Origin: Buchnera aphidicola (Mindarus abietinus)
Lineage (GTDB): Bacteria; Pseudomonadota; Gammaproteobacteria; Enterobacterales; Enterobacteriaceae
DNA: 64,000 bases
Direction: 5' to 3'
Assembly (NCBI RefSeq): GCF_964059085.1
Contig: NZ_OZ060398.1
Span: forward strand, 423,171-487,170
Shown here: positions 53,599 to 63,905 of the stretch, one piece after another
How the letters are laid out: the number at the start of each line of letters is the position of its first letter
How positions within the stretch are numbered: the stretch's first letter is position 1
Notes under the pieces: generated by a model
What the model saw: only the letters and a program-made list of their open reading frames with translations
The model's database searches: none
What the model was told of the DNA's origin: nothing
Program-made: the position numbers and the translations under genes

Positions 53599-53994
53599 CT
53601 AAAAATTTAGAACAATACTAAATTTATTTATTTCTTCTCTGATATGATTTTTATTTAGTAAACATACTTTTAATAAAAAATTAAATTCTTTTGTAAGACC
53701 CCTTTCAAGTAAAGAATTTGAACAGACAAAAAAATTTGAAAAATTATAAGTAGGTAAAATACAAAATGCAGAAATATAATTTTTTGAAAAAATTTTTTTA
53801 GGTTGTTGATTTTTTAATATTTGAAAAACTCCGTCTCCAATAAAAAATAATCCTATTTTTTGAAAAAATAGCGATGAAGCTAAAACATAGTCTAAACCTT
53901 CTCTACTACAATGATCACCATGAGGAGCATTAGAAAAAACAAATGCTATAGAAGATAATATATCTATTTTTTTAAAACTGAATGATTCGGTCAC
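53599..53994 (-). CDS. tusC: Sulfurtransferase complex subunit TusC
   Basis: 131 residues (E. coli 119). DsrF family: SIAFVFSNAPHGDHCSREGL, FFIGDGVFQILKNQQPKKIF, VCSNSLLERGL. The N-terminus has about 12 extra residues (MTESFSFKKIDIL) because the only Met lies inside the end of tusD, giving a 23-base overlap. Alternative starts are possible. Confidence 0.93.
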   Translation of the reverse strand: MTESFSFKKIDILSSIAFVFSNAPHGDHCSREGLDYVLASSLFFQKIGLFFIGDGVFQILKNQQPKKIFSKNYISAFCILPTYNFSNFFVCSNSLLERGLTKEFNFLLKVCLLNKNHIREEINKFSIVLNF

Positions 53995-54343
53995 AATTTT
54001 TCATTTCCTGAACAATTTCTATTAATCCAATAAATTGAAAATGAATTGATATTTGATTCATATTTTTTTTCTTATTAGAAATAACTCCTCTTCTTAAAGC
54101 AGCACTAGTGCAAATTTTTAGTTTAACTCTAAATTTTTTATGTAAATCAATCCACGCCTGTAATAAATTAAACTCATTATAATCAGGAGAATAATTAATA
54201 TTAGCGTTAGTAACTCCATTACAATAAAAAAAAATACTACTAATATTATTTCCTGAAGAAAATAAATTTCTAGCAAATAATAAACCTGTTATAGCATTTT
54301 GATTTCCATAAATTGGACCTGTAATAACTAACATATATTTCAT
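53972..54343 (-). CDS. tusD: Sulfurtransferase complex subunit TusD
   Basis: 123 residues (E. coli 128). DsrE family: MLVITGPIYGNQNAITGLLF, SSIFFYCNGVTNAN and the active-site region ICTSAALRRGVIS with Cys78 at the E. coli number. It receives sulfur from TusA and passes it to TusE (4232-4555). Overlaps tusC by 23 bases. Confidence 0.95.
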   Translation of the reverse strand: MKYMLVITGPIYGNQNAITGLLFARNLFSSGNNISSIFFYCNGVTNANINYSPDYNEFNLLQAWIDLHKKFRVKLKICTSAALRRGVISNKKKNMNQISIHFQFIGLIEIVQEMKNCDRIIQF

Positions 54344-54955
54344 ATATACTTACTTAGATATTAAATTAATAAAAATACTATTTCTTTTTAATTTTTATTT
54401 ATCTTTAAAAAAAAGATTAAAAAAAATAATTAATAAAAAAATAAAACTTATAAAAAAATATATTTATTAATTCTTTAATAAATTTATATCAATATAATTA
54501 TAAACAAAAAATATTTTTTATCCAATAAAATATATTTATATATAATTTAATTAAAAAAATTAAAAACATTTTTTTATAAGTTTTATTTTTTTAATTTTCA
54601 ATTGATTTAATCATATGACTCAATTAACCTAAACTTTTATATATCTTAAAAATATTTTTATTTTTAAATTTTTTAAAATAGATTTTTATAGTTAATAATT
54701 ATTATTTTCCAAAGAAATAGTCAAATTTTAAAAAAAATAAAGTTAATTTAATTTTTAATTAATATTGATTTATTTAGTAAAATTAACGATATTAAAAAAA
54801 AATATTAATTAATGATTAATTTTTATTAATGTATATTAAATATATAAATAGTACATTTCGTTAATGAAAAAATATTTAATTTAAAATTACTTGTGAATTT
54901 TTTTTAACTTATATAAAAAATTTAAAAAAAATAAAAAACAGGAAAAAATTTATAC
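54344..54955. other. Long intergenic region between tusD and tsgA
   Basis: About 610 bases, extremely AT-rich, no convincing ORF, RNA or repeat. In E. coli fkpA and other genes lie between tusD and the tsgA region. I see no recognisable fkpA remnant. It should hold the promoters of the divergent tusDCB and tsgA. Confidence 0.55.
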
Positions 54956-56128
54956 ATGAAAAATAAAATAGTACTTACAATAATTAGTTTTTTTTCATAT
55001 TCTATAACTGGTGCTTTAATTGTAACAACTGGAATGATATTAGGAAGAATAGCAAAATATTTTAATCTCCCTATTACTGACATGAGTAGTATATTTACAT
55101 TTCTAAATGCTGGCATTTTAATTTCAATTTTTTTAAATGCATGGATAATTGAATTTATTTCAATTAAGAAACAACTTATTCTAGGATTTTTATTAATGTT
55201 ATTAGCAATTCTTGGATTAATTAACAGTTCAAGTTTAATAATTTTTAGTACTAGTATTTTTATATTTGGATTAGTTAGTGGTATTACAATGTCAATAGGT
55301 ACTTTTCTAATAACTATGTTATACAAAGGTAATGAAAGAGGAAAGTTTTTATTATTAACTGATTCTTTTTTTAGTATGTCAGGCATGATTTTTCCTTATA
55401 TTATAACAAAAATTTTTGATCTTAATTTGCTATGGTATTGGATATACATAATAATCTTTATTATCTATATAATAATTTTTTTATTAGCAGTAAATGCAAA
55501 ATTTCCAATTTTTACTAAAAAAGATAGTCAAAAAAAATTAAAAATAAAAAAAAGTTCTTTTATCAATACATTTATATTATCAATTACAGCACTATTATAT
55601 ATTTTAGGTCAATTGAGTTTTATTTCCTGGATTCCAGAATATGCTATTAATTCATTAAAATTTAATATAAAAGAAGCGGGAAAATTAGTAAGTTTTTTTT
55701 GGATGTCTTACATGGTAGGAATGTGGATATTTAGTTTTATACTAAAATTTTTTGATCTACAAAAAATTTTAGTCGTCTTAACAGGATTTTCAAGTTTTAT
55801 TATGTTTTTATTTATTATTACAAGTAGTATGAAATTACTATCATTAATAATTATAGCCTTAGGATTCTTTTCCAGTGCTATTTATACCATATTAATTACA
55901 TTATCATCTCTACAAACAAAAGTACCTTCTCCTAAACAAATAAGTTTTGTTCTAACCTCAGGAACTATTGGAACATTATTAACTTTTATAATCACAAAAC
56001 CAATTATCTTAAAAAAAGGACTAATTTCTGCTTTGATTGCTTCAAATTTTTTATATATAACAGTATTTTTTCTTTCTATAATTTTAGGTTTTTTTACTAA
56101 CCACCGAAAAAACATAGTAAATAAATAA
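54956..56128 (+). CDS. tsgA: MFS transporter TsgA
   Basis: 390 residues (E. coli TsgA 393), about 12 membrane helices. FFSYSITGALIVTTGMILGR, FNAGILISIFLNAWIIEF-type helix 2, and LVSGITMSIGTFLITMLYKG NERGKFL. An inner-membrane transporter of unknown substrate. AGGAAA lies before the ATG. Its 3' end faces trpS, 30 bases away. Confidence 0.88.
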   Translation: MKNKIVLTIISFFSYSITGALIVTTGMILGRIAKYFNLPITDMSSIFTFLNAGILISIFLNAWIIEFISIKKQLILGFLLMLLAILGLINSSSLIIFSTSIFIFGLVSGITMSIGTFLITMLYKGNERGKFLLLTDSFFSMSGMIFPYIITKIFDLNLLWYWIYIIIFIIYIIIFLLAVNAKFPIFTKKDSQKKLKIKKSSFINTFILSITALLYILGQLSFISWIPEYAINSLKFNIKEAGKLVSFFWMSYMVGMWIFSFILKFFDLQKILVVLTGFSSFIMFLFIITSSMKLLSLIIIALGFFSSAIYTILITLSSLQTKVPSPKQISFVLTSGTIGTLLTFIITKPIILKKGLISALIASNFLYITVFFLSIILGFFTNHRKNIVNK

Positions 56129-56158
56129 TAAAGAAATTAAAATAGTTATTTATTTATA

Positions 56159-57166
56159 TTAAATCTTTAACACTTTAAATAAGTTATAAACTTTTTTCAT
56201 TGTTTTTTTTGCAAAAAAATTTGCTTTTTTAGCGCCATCTATAACAACTTTTTTTAAAAATAATTCATTTTTCCTAAAAAAATAAAAATTATTTTTAATT
56301 TTTTTAATGACTATACTAATTTCATTAATTAATATTTCTTTTAAATAACTATATTTTTTTCCAGAAAATTCTTTTTCTAAAGATAATATCGAAACTTCTC
56401 TAATACTAGATAAAATATTTAAAAAGTTAGATATTCCCGGTTTTTCTTTCAAATCATAACGTATTTTAGAGCTTATATCTGAATCAGTTGTAGCTTTTTT
56501 TATTTTTTTTATAATAGACGCTGTTTTATCTAATAAAAAAATTGTTCCATTATTATTTTCGTCAGATTTAGACATTTTTTTAGTAGGATTAAACAATGAC
56601 ATTATTTTTTTACTGTATTTTGGAATTATTATCTCGGGAATTAAAAAAGTATTTTTTTGTAAATTATTAATTTTCTTTGCTAATTTTCTTGTCAATTCTA
56701 AATGTTGTTTTTGATCTTCCCCGACTATAACTTTACTAGATTGATATAATAATATATCTGCAGCCATTAAAATTGGATAGTTTAACAAACCAGCAGTAGA
56801 AAAAGAAGAGCTATTTCTTATTTTTGTTTTAAATTGTGTCATGCGAGTTAATTCACTATAACTTAAACGACAATTTAAAAACCAATATAGTGCTGTATGT
56901 TGTAAGACATGAGATTGTACAAAAATAATGCTTTTTTTAGGATCTATTCCACAAGCTAAATATAATGCTATAGCATCTAATGTATTTTTATTTAAATCAC
57001 TATTAATATTTAATGTAGTAATAGCATGTAAATCTGCTATGCAAAAAAAACATTGATACTTTTTTTGCATTTTAGACCAATGTTTAAGAGAACCTAAATA
57101 ATTTCCTAAAGTAAACGAACCAGAAGGCTGCATTGCACTAAATACAATAGATTTAAAATCACCCAT
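56159..57166 (-). CDS. trpS: Tryptophanyl-tRNA synthetase
   Basis: 335 residues (E. coli 334). Class I: FSAMQPSGSFTLGNYLGSLK with the HIGH-equivalent, FCIADLHAITT, YPILMAADILLYQS, VGEDQKQHLELTRKLAKKIN, KMSKS as TKKMSKSDENN. Charges tRNA-Trp. gph, which separates rpe and trpS in E. coli, is gone; rpe is 106 bases upstream. Confidence 0.98.
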   Translation of the reverse strand: MGDFKSIVFSAMQPSGSFTLGNYLGSLKHWSKMQKKYQCFFCIADLHAITTLNINSDLNKNTLDAIALYLACGIDPKKSIIFVQSHVLQHTALYWFLNCRLSYSELTRMTQFKTKIRNSSSFSTAGLLNYPILMAADILLYQSSKVIVGEDQKQHLELTRKLAKKINNLQKNTFLIPEIIIPKYSKKIMSLFNPTKKMSKSDENNNGTIFLLDKTASIIKKIKKATTDSDISSKIRYDLKEKPGISNFLNILSSIREVSILSLEKEFSGKKYSYLKEILINEISIVIKKIKNNFYFFRKNELFLKKVVIDGAKKANFFAKKTMKKVYNLFKVLKI

Positions 57167-57272
57167 TTATTTTCCAAAAAGTTAAATTAAATTAAACAAA
57201 AAAAATTTTTAAAATAAACTCTAATTATTAAAAAATTTTAAAAGTAAATATTTTTTTAAAAAAATTAAATGA

Positions 57273-57959
57273 TTAATGAATCAAATTAAAATGTACTTTT
57301 TCTAATTCTTTTCTTAAGTTGTTAATAACTATTTTATAATTTGAAGAATGAAATAAAGTTGAACCAATAACAAATACATTAGCTCCTGCTAAAGCTATAT
57401 CTGAAATATTTTTTGTATTAATTCCACCATCTACTTGCAATAAAATATTATTTGAACTTTCGTTAATTTTATTTCTAACCGCTCTAATTTTATTTATACT
57501 TTCTGGTATAAAATCTTGTCCTCCAAATCCAGGATTAACGGACATGATAGTAATCATATCCAATTGATCAATTATATAATCAAGACAATTAATAGGAGTT
57601 CCAGGATTTAAACCTACTCCTGCTTTACACCCGTTATCTTTAATCATTCGCAAAACCCTGTCTATATGATTTGTTGTTTCAGGATGAACAGTAATAAAAT
57701 CAGCTCCAGATTTTGCAAATTTCGGAATTAAAGAATCAACGGGATTTACCATTAAATGAACATCAATTGTTGCTGATATTTTATAATTTCGTAATGATTT
57801 TAAAACCATTGGTCCAATGGTTAAATTATCTACGTAATGATTATCCATAACATCAAAATGTATCATATCTCCTCCAGCATCGATTGATTTCTGAACGTCT
57901 TCCCCTAATTTTGAAAAATTAGCAGATAAAATAGAAGGTGCTAAAAGAAAACTTTTCAT
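57273..57959 (-). CDS. rpe: Ribulose-phosphate 3-epimerase
   Basis: 228 residues (E. coli 225). TIM barrel: LAPSILSANFSKLGEDV, MIHFDVMDNHYVDNLTIGP, IDVHLMVNP, MSVNPGFGGQDFI, LQVDGGINTKNI. Pentose phosphate pathway. Sits between trpS and aroB, as in E. coli without dam and gph. Confidence 0.98.
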   Translation of the reverse strand: MKSFLLAPSILSANFSKLGEDVQKSIDAGGDMIHFDVMDNHYVDNLTIGPMVLKSLRNYKISATIDVHLMVNPVDSLIPKFAKSGADFITVHPETTNHIDRVLRMIKDNGCKAGVGLNPGTPINCLDYIIDQLDMITIMSVNPGFGGQDFIPESINKIRAVRNKINESSNNILLQVDGGINTKNISDIALAGANVFVIGSTLFHSSNYKIVINNLRKELEKVHFNLIH

Positions 57960-58277
57960 TTTTAATTCCTATATTTAATTGCTTAAACATTATTGACTTT
58001 AATATTTATTTTTTTTATAACATATTTATTAATTTTAAAAAAAAATTTTTTATATAAAAATTTATTTTATTTATTGAAAGTGTTTAATAACTTTAACTTA
58101 TTTTAACAAAAATTATTTATTTCTATTAAAAAATTTAATTTAGATAATTCTTTAAATAAATTTAAAAGATTATTTAAAAATATTCAATCCAAAAATTTTT
58201 TATCTAAAAAAAAATGATAAAAATTTTAATATTAGTTAATTTTTTAAATTATTAATAATATCAAAAATATATTTTTT
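57960..58277. other. Intergenic region between rpe and the aroB terminator
   Basis: About 320 AT-rich bases, where E. coli has dam and damX. No ORF, RNA or repeat recognised. It should contain the rpe promoter. Confidence 0.5.
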
Positions 58278-58335
58278 TAAAAAAAACCAACTATTATTTT
58301 ATAATAATTTTTATTAATATTATTTAATAATAGTT
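58278..58335 (-). terminator. Terminator of aroB
   Basis: Perfect 10-base arms (58289-58298, AACTATTATT, and 58326-58335) with a 27-base AT-rich loop; one arm overlaps the aroB stop codon. On the minus strand an eight-T run follows the stem. Confidence 0.7.
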
Positions 58336-59416
58336 ACTGACTATTTCTAATAGCTGATAAAAGGATATTTTTATCTATATTAGTGAAAATTTTAACTTGT
58401 CCTATTTTTACTGGTAAAATAAAACGTATTAATCCTGAAAGTACTTTTTTATCTTTCATAATATATGGAAGATAAGCATGAGCAGTCATATTTTTTGGAG
58501 CTTTTGTTGGTAAACCAGCTTTTTTTAATAAATTAATAATTCGATTAACTTCAATTTTATTTATTTTATCTAATAGTTGAGCAACTCTTGCTGCGATAAC
58601 AATACCAACAGAAACAGCTTCTCCATGTAACCAACTTCCATAACCTAAATGAGCTTCAATAGCATGTCCAAACGTATGTCCTAAATTTAAAAGAGCACGA
58701 ACATTATTCTCTCTTTCATCAATAGAAATAACGTATGATTTTAATTGACAACATTTTGAAATACAATAAGAAATTTCAGTTTCGCTTAAAGCTAAAACTA
58801 AATGAATGTTTTTTTCTAACCAAATAAAAAATTTTTCATCAAAAGCAATTGCATATTTAATAACTTCAGCTATTCCAGAAACCATTTCACTATTTGGTAA
58901 CGTTGATAAACAGTCAATATCAATAATAACAGAAGAGGGTTGCCAAAAAGCTCCTACCATATTTTTTCCTAAAATATGATTTACTCCTGTTTTTCCTCCA
59001 ACAGAAGAATCCACTTGAGATAATAAAGTGGTAGGAATTTGAATAAACTTAACCCCTCTTTGATAAATAGCTGCTGCAAACCCAGTAAGATCTCCTATAA
59101 CTCCGCCTCCTAAAGCAATTAATGTTGTATCTCTATTATGAGATCTTTCTAGTAATGCTGAAATAATTAATTCCATTTCATTTAATGTTTTATATTGCTC
59201 TCCATCAGATAAGATTACTTGATCTAATTTGATTCCTGCTTGTCTTAATTGATAAAATACTTTATCTTTCCAAATATTAGCTAATGTTTTATTAGTAACT
59301 AACATAGCGTGATCACCTGGATTTAAAGGCCAAAAAATATTATCTAATTCTAATACTTTAGAACCAATAGTAATTGGATAACTTCTATTTCCAAGATTAA
59401 CTTGTAATTTCTCCAT
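58334..59416 (-). CDS. aroB: 3-dehydroquinate synthase
   Basis: 360 residues (E. coli 362). NAD and substrate motifs: SDGEQYKTLNEME, LIALGGGVIGDLTGFAAAIY, QIPTTLLSQVDSSVGGKTGV, and the zinc ligands in LNLGHTFGHAIEAHLGYG SWLHGEAVSVG. Second step of the shikimate pathway. aroK lies 50 bases upstream, as in the E. coli aroKB operon. Confidence 0.99.
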   Translation of the reverse strand: MEKLQVNLGNRSYPITIGSKVLELDNIFWPLNPGDHAMLVTNKTLANIWKDKVFYQLRQAGIKLDQVILSDGEQYKTLNEMELIISALLERSHNRDTTLIALGGGVIGDLTGFAAAIYQRGVKFIQIPTTLLSQVDSSVGGKTGVNHILGKNMVGAFWQPSSVIIDIDCLSTLPNSEMVSGIAEVIKYAIAFDEKFFIWLEKNIHLVLALSETEISYCISKCCQLKSYVISIDERENNVRALLNLGHTFGHAIEAHLGYGSWLHGEAVSVGIVIAARVAQLLDKINKIEVNRIINLLKKAGLPTKAPKNMTAHAYLPYIMKDKKVLSGLIRFILPVKIGQVKIFTNIDKNILLSAIRNSQ

Positions 59417-59466
59417 TATTTGATAAACCTCATTATAAACTTTACTGAGTTTATTTAAATTTAATT

Positions 59467-59991
59467 TTATTTTTTGTTTAGTAAATCTATAATTTGATGC
59501 GAAACAACTTTTGCACTTTGTTCATCAGTACAAACAGTAATATCTGCAATTTCTTCATATAAAGGATTTCTACAATTAGCTAGTTCTTCTAAAATAACTT
59601 TATTAGAAATTGTATTATTTTTTAACAACGGTCTTTTTTTATCTCTATTAGTCCGCATTAACTGTTTTTCAATTGTAGTTTTTAAATATATTACTATACC
59701 TCTTGATGATAATTGATTTCTTGTTTCTTTTGTAATTATAGATCCGCCTCCCGTAGCTAATACTATTCCTTGTCTCATAGTTAACTCATTAATTATTTTT
59801 TTTTCCCTATTTCGAAAACCTGTTTCCCCTTCTACATCAAAAACCCAATTAATATCTGCTCCTGTTCTTTTTTCAATTTCTTGATCAGAATCATAAAAAT
59901 CCATATTAAGTTGTTGAGCTAGTTGTCTACCAATAGTGCTTTTTCCTGCCCCCATTGGTCCAATTAAGAAAATATTTCGTTTTTCTGCCAT
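59467..59991 (-). CDS. aroK: Shikimate kinase I
   Basis: 174 residues (E. coli 173). P-loop [64 protein letters not shown], and the [11 protein letters not shown]. Phosphorylates shikimate. A hairpin in its leader (60026-60050, CCAGCA/TGCTGG) is visible. Confidence 0.98.
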   Translation of the reverse strand: MAEKRNIFLIGPMGAGKSTIGRQLAQQLNMDFYDSDQEIEKRTGADINWVFDVEGETGFRNREKKIINELTMRQGIVLATGGGSIITKETRNQLSSRGIVIYLKTTIEKQLMRTNRDKKRPLLKNNTISNKVILEELANCRNPLYEEIADITVCTDEQSAKVVSHQIIDLLNKK

Positions 59992-60382
59992 TTTTTTATT
60001 TTACTAAAATATTTGTTAATATAACCCAGCATAAATACTTTAATTGCTGGAAGCAATATAAATAAAATTTATATTTATTAAATAAATAACTTAAAATTAA
60101 TAAAAAAAATTTTATTAATATAAAAAACATAATTTTTTTTATTTATAAAAAATTTGTCTAAATATTGATTAACTTCTATTATTGTTTATAATATATCGTA
60201 AGCACTAAAAAAAATATTTTGATTACTTTAAACGTCTTATATAAAATATACAAGAACGATTTATAAAAAAATTAAAAAAAATTATAAACAAAATAAAACT
60301 AAAACATTTTTTATATTGTAGAGAAATATTTTTACTCAAAAAATTCTTTTTTAGTGTAAAAAATATTATTTTTTTAAAAGAT
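59992..60382. other. Intergenic region between aroK and tRNA-Ser
   Basis: About 390 AT-rich bases upstream of aroK (minus) and tRNA-Ser (plus), so it should hold both promoters. The one GC-bearing structure is the hairpin CCAGCA (60026-60031) with TGCTGG (60045-60050). No ORF recognised. Confidence 0.5.
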
Positions 60383-60467
60383 GGTGAAGTGTCCGAGAGG
60401 CTTAAGGAGCACGCCTGGAAAGTGTGTATACGAAAACGTATCAAGGGTTCGAATCCCTTCTTCACCA
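60383..60467 (+). tRNA. serW: tRNA-Ser (anticodon GGA)
   Basis: 85 bases. Acceptor GGTGAAG with CTTCACC, D-arm with AGAGGCTTAAGG, anticodon loop CTGGAAA (GGA), long variable arm TGTATACGAAAACGTATCA, T-arm GGGTTCGAATCCC. CCA is not encoded. Class II tRNA closely matching E. coli serW/serX. The only gene on the plus strand among minus-strand neighbours. Confidence 0.97.
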
Positions 60468-60524
60468 AAGTTAATTTAGATTTATTTTAATTTTTTTATT
60501 TATAGAATAGTAATAATAAAAAAA

Positions 60525-61250
60525 TTAATCAAAAATTCCTTTTACAAACATTGATTCTAAAGCTACATAAATCATTTTATTAAAATTTACTTCTCTTTCT
60601 TGAACAGTTAAATTTTCCCCTGTAAGAATATTATCTGAAACCGTACAAATAGATACTGACTTAACGTTTAGTTCCGCTGCTACACTATATAAACCTGCTG
60701 TTTCCATATCAATTCCAGAAATATTATATTTTTTTAATAAAGAAATATACTTTTCTTTATGAGGAAAATAAAATGAATCGGTACTAAAAAAATTTCCAAC
60801 CTTAATAAGTGTTTTATTTTTTTTAGCAGAAATTATTAATTTATAAACCATATTAAAATCGGGTATAGCAGAAAAATCATGATCTAAAAATCTAATTCTA
60901 TTAATTTTTGAATCTGTACAAGCACCAGTAGAGATAATCAAATCATTTAGCTCTATATCTTCCCTTACTGTTCCACAACTTCCTAAACGAATTATTTTTT
61001 TTACTTTATAAAAATTAATTAATTCACTTACATATAAACAACAAGAAGGCATTCCTATACCATGAGACATAAGAGATATAATTTTCCCTTTGTATGTACC
61101 TGTAAAACCAACCATTGAACGAACAGTATTAATTTGACGAACATTTTCTAAATAATTTTTAGCAATATATTGTACTCTTATTGGATCTCCAGAAATAAGT
61201 ACAAAATCAGAAAAATCACTTTTTTTAGAATTAATATGAGGAGTAACCAT
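60525..61250 (-). CDS. deoD: Purine-nucleoside phosphorylase
   Basis: 241 residues (E. coli 239). MVTPHINSKKSDFSDFVLIS, GDPIRVQYIAKNYLE, GFTGTYKGKIISLMSHGIGM, IIRLGSCGTV, STGACTDSKINRIRFLDHDF, GIDMETAGLYSVAAEL and TVSDNILTGE with the catalytic Asp. Splits purine (deoxy)nucleosides to base and sugar-1-phosphate. Follows deoB after 38 bases. Confidence 0.98.
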   Translation of the reverse strand: MVTPHINSKKSDFSDFVLISGDPIRVQYIAKNYLENVRQINTVRSMVGFTGTYKGKIISLMSHGIGMPSCCLYVSELINFYKVKKIIRLGSCGTVREDIELNDLIISTGACTDSKINRIRFLDHDFSAIPDFNMVYKLIISAKKNKTLIKVGNFFSTDSFYFPHKEKYISLLKKYNISGIDMETAGLYSVAAELNVKSVSICTVSDNILTGENLTVQEREVNFNKMIYVALESMFVKGIFD

Positions 61251-61288
61251 AAATAGTCTCTATAAGGTATTAGTATTTTTATACTTTT

Positions 61289-62527
61289 TTAAATTAATTT
61301 TTTTAATAACATACTCTTTCCGTAAACCATTTTAGAAAGTGAAAAAAAGTCAGCTATTGTTTGAGAAATATCAGAGAATGTTTTTCTGTGTCCTAAAAAA
61401 TTAGACTTTTGATTTTTTCTGTATAAAAGAACAGGAACATTTTCTCTTGTATGATCACTTCCTTTCCAAGTAGGATCACAACCATGATCTGCTGTAATAA
61501 TAAGAAGATCTTTATCGGTAATTTTTTGTAATATTCTTGGTAAATTTTGATCGAATAATTCTAATCCTTTTGCATATCCTACAACATCCCTTCTATGTCC
61601 CCAAAGAGAATCAAAATCTATAAAATTAACAAAAACTATTGTATTATTTTTTGCATATTTTATTTCTTTAATAGTTGCATCGAATAAATCAATCAATCCA
61701 TTTGCTTTTATTGAAGAAGTAATTCCTACATTTGAAAAAATATCACTTATTTTTCCAATTGAAACAACTTTACCAAACTTTTCTTTTATTAATTTAACCA
61801 TTACAGTATCATCAATTGGTTTAATAGAAAAATCTTTTCTATTATTCGTTCTAAAAAAACATCCTTTTTTTTCTCCAATAAATGGTCTAGCTATAACTCG
61901 TGCAACATTATATTTTTTTTTATTTAAAATTTTTCGTATTATCAAACATAACTTATGTAATTTTTCTAATCCAAAAAATTTTTCGTGACATGCTACTTGT
62001 AATACAGAATCTGCAGAGGTATATAAGATTGGTTTTTTTGTTCTAATGTGTTCTTCTCCATATATTTCTAAAATATCTGTTCCAGAAGCATGACAATTTC
62101 CAATTACTCCGGAAATATTTGAATCTGTAATAATTTTTTTTATTAAATTTACCGGAATACTATTAATTTTCTTTTTAAAATAATCCCAATTAAACAAAAC
62201 AGGAACACCTGCTATTTCCCAATGCCCAGAAATAGTATCTTTTCCTGAAGAAATCTGACTAGCATAAGCATAGCTACCTATAGTATTTATTACTTTTTTT
62301 ATTCCCAAAGGGAATCTTCCGGTGGATTTATAAGCTGCTTCACCTATCCCCAAACTGATCAAATTAGGTATTTTTAAACTTCCAAATCTATTTTTATTAG
62401 CTTTATTTAAAAAGCATTGCTCGGCAATATGCCCTAAAGTATCAGCTCCATTATCTCCAAAATTTTTTGCATCTAAACTTGATCCTATTCCTAAAGAATC
62501 TAATACTAAAATAAATACTCGTTTCAT
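61289..62527 (-). CDS. deoB: Phosphopentomutase
   Basis: 412 residues (E. coli 407). Alkaline-phosphatase-superfamily metal sites: [32 protein letters not shown], the phosphothreonine region [14 protein letters not shown], and [20 protein letters not shown]. Interconverts (deoxy)ribose-1- and 5-phosphate. Pairs with DeoD in nucleoside salvage; deoC and deoA are not in the window. Confidence 0.98.
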   Translation of the reverse strand: MKRVFILVLDSLGIGSSLDAKNFGDNGADTLGHIAEQCFLNKANKNRFGSLKIPNLISLGIGEAAYKSTGRFPLGIKKVINTIGSYAYASQISSGKDTISGHWEIAGVPVLFNWDYFKKKINSIPVNLIKKIITDSNISGVIGNCHASGTDILEIYGEEHIRTKKPILYTSADSVLQVACHEKFFGLEKLHKLCLIIRKILNKKKYNVARVIARPFIGEKKGCFFRTNNRKDFSIKPIDDTVMVKLIKEKFGKVVSIGKISDIFSNVGITSSIKANGLIDLFDATIKEIKYAKNNTIVFVNFIDFDSLWGHRRDVVGYAKGLELFDQNLPRILQKITDKDLLIITADHGCDPTWKGSDHTRENVPVLLYRKNQKSNFLGHRKTFSDISQTIADFFSLSKMVYGKSMLLKKLI

Positions 62528-62885
62528 ACTTTCTTTCCATTTTTTTTTAAATGTTTTTTTTCGGTATTTTTAATACTCATTTTCTTTGTTACTATATACA
62601 TTATTTAGTATATTTTACTAACTTAAATCAATAAAAAAATCTTTATATATTTTATGAATATAACATATATAAAATTTTTATAGATATAAAAAATATATCA
62701 AAATAATTAAATTTAACAAAATAATTAATTAACTTGATTATATATACGTTATATCAATAATAAATTTGATTACTTATAAAGTAAGTATTATTCAAATAAA
62801 AAAATTTATACTAAAAAAAAATTTATAAAATTAGTTTATTTCCTATTTAAAAATAACCTTTAATTATTCTAACAAGAGTTAAAAA
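62528..62885. other. Intergenic region between deoB and ansA
   Basis: About 360 AT-rich bases between divergent genes, so it should carry both promoters. TTGATT with AT-rich downstream boxes near 62730-62770 could serve ansA. No ORF, RNA or strong repeat seen. Confidence 0.45.
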
Positions 62886-63905
62886 ATGAAAAGAAAAAAT
62901 ATATATATCGCTTATACAGGTGGTACAATCGGAATGAAAAAATCTAATTACGGATATATTCCGGTTTCTGGATATCTTCAAAAAAAATTAATGAAAATTC
63001 CAGACTTTCAAAAAAAAGAAATTCCTTTTTTTAAAATAAATGAATATAAACCTCTAATTGACTCATCTAATATGACTCCTAACGAATGGAATATCATTGC
63101 TAATGATATTTATAAAAATTATAAAAAATACGATGGTTTCATTATTTTACATGGAACTGATACAATGGCGTATACTGCTTCTGCACTTTCATTTATGTTA
63201 CAAAATTTAGAAAAACCTATTATCATTACCGGTTCTCAAATTCCCTTATCAGAAATTCGATCTGATGGAAGACAAAATTTATTAAATGCTTTATTAATTG
63301 CTGCTAATTACCCAATTAATGAAGTTACATTATTTTTTAATCATAAATTATTTAGAGGTAATCGTTCTACAAAATCTAATGCTAATGGATTTAATGCTTT
63401 TACTTCTCCTAATTTTCCTTGCTTATTAAAAGTAGGAATTGACATTTCTTGTAATTATAAAATTTTTAAAAAAAAATATAAAAAAAAACTTAAATTAAAT
63501 TCTATTACTCCACAACCAATTGGAATTATTACTATTTATCCTGGTATTTCAGAAAAAATAATTCATAATTTTATTTTTCAACCATTAAAAGCTTTAATAT
63601 TATGCTCCTATGGTGTTGGAAATGCTCCTCAAAATAAAAAATTCTTAAATGAATTATATTCTGCATCTAAACGAAATATTATTTTAGTTAACTTAACACA
63701 ATGTATATCTGGAACAGTAAATATGTCGGGATATGCAACTGGAAATGCTCTTTCTAATGTAGGTGTAATCAGTGGGTACGATTTAACAATAGAAGCAGCA
63801 TTAACTAAGTTACATTTTTTATTTAGTTGCTATAAATCTATAAAAGAAATTAAAAAAATTATGAAATCTAATCTTTGTGGAGAATTAACTCTTGAAAAGC
63901 AATAG
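62886..63905 (+). CDS. ansA: L-asparaginase I
   Basis: 339 residues (E. coli AnsA 338), cytoplasmic low-affinity type. First catalytic Thr in YIAYTGGTIGMKKS, second site ILHGTDTMAYTASALSFML, plus PIIITGSQIPLSEIRSDGRQ and SYGVGNAPQNKKFLNELYSA. No signal peptide. Hydrolyses asparagine to aspartate and ammonia, which fits nitrogen exchange with an insect host. A 12-base palindrome (63901-63912) overlaps the stop codon. GAG-containing ribosome-binding site (AACAAGAGTTAAAAA) before the ATG. Confidence 0.97.
   Translation: MKRKNIYIAYTGGTIGMKKSNYGYIPVSGYLQKKLMKIPDFQKKEIPFFKINEYKPLIDSSNMTPNEWNIIANDIYKNYKKYDGFIILHGTDTMAYTASALSFMLQNLEKPIIITGSQIPLSEIRSDGRQNLLNALLIAANYPINEVTLFFNHKLFRGNRSTKSNANGFNAFTSPNFPCLLKVGIDISCNYKIFKKKYKKKLKLNSITPQPIGIITIYPGISEKIIHNFIFQPLKALILCSYGVGNAPQNKKFLNELYSASKRNIILVNLTQCISGTVNMSGYATGNALSNVGVISGYDLTIEAALTKLHFLFSCYKSIKEIKKIMKSNLCGELTLEKQ

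Noticed and set aside
54922-55386. 154-codon minus-strand ORF
   Set aside because: Shadow of tsgA, whose family match and ribosome-binding site are clear.
60223-60468. 81-codon minus-strand ORF
   Set aside because: It runs through the complement of tRNA-Ser and has no family resemblance.
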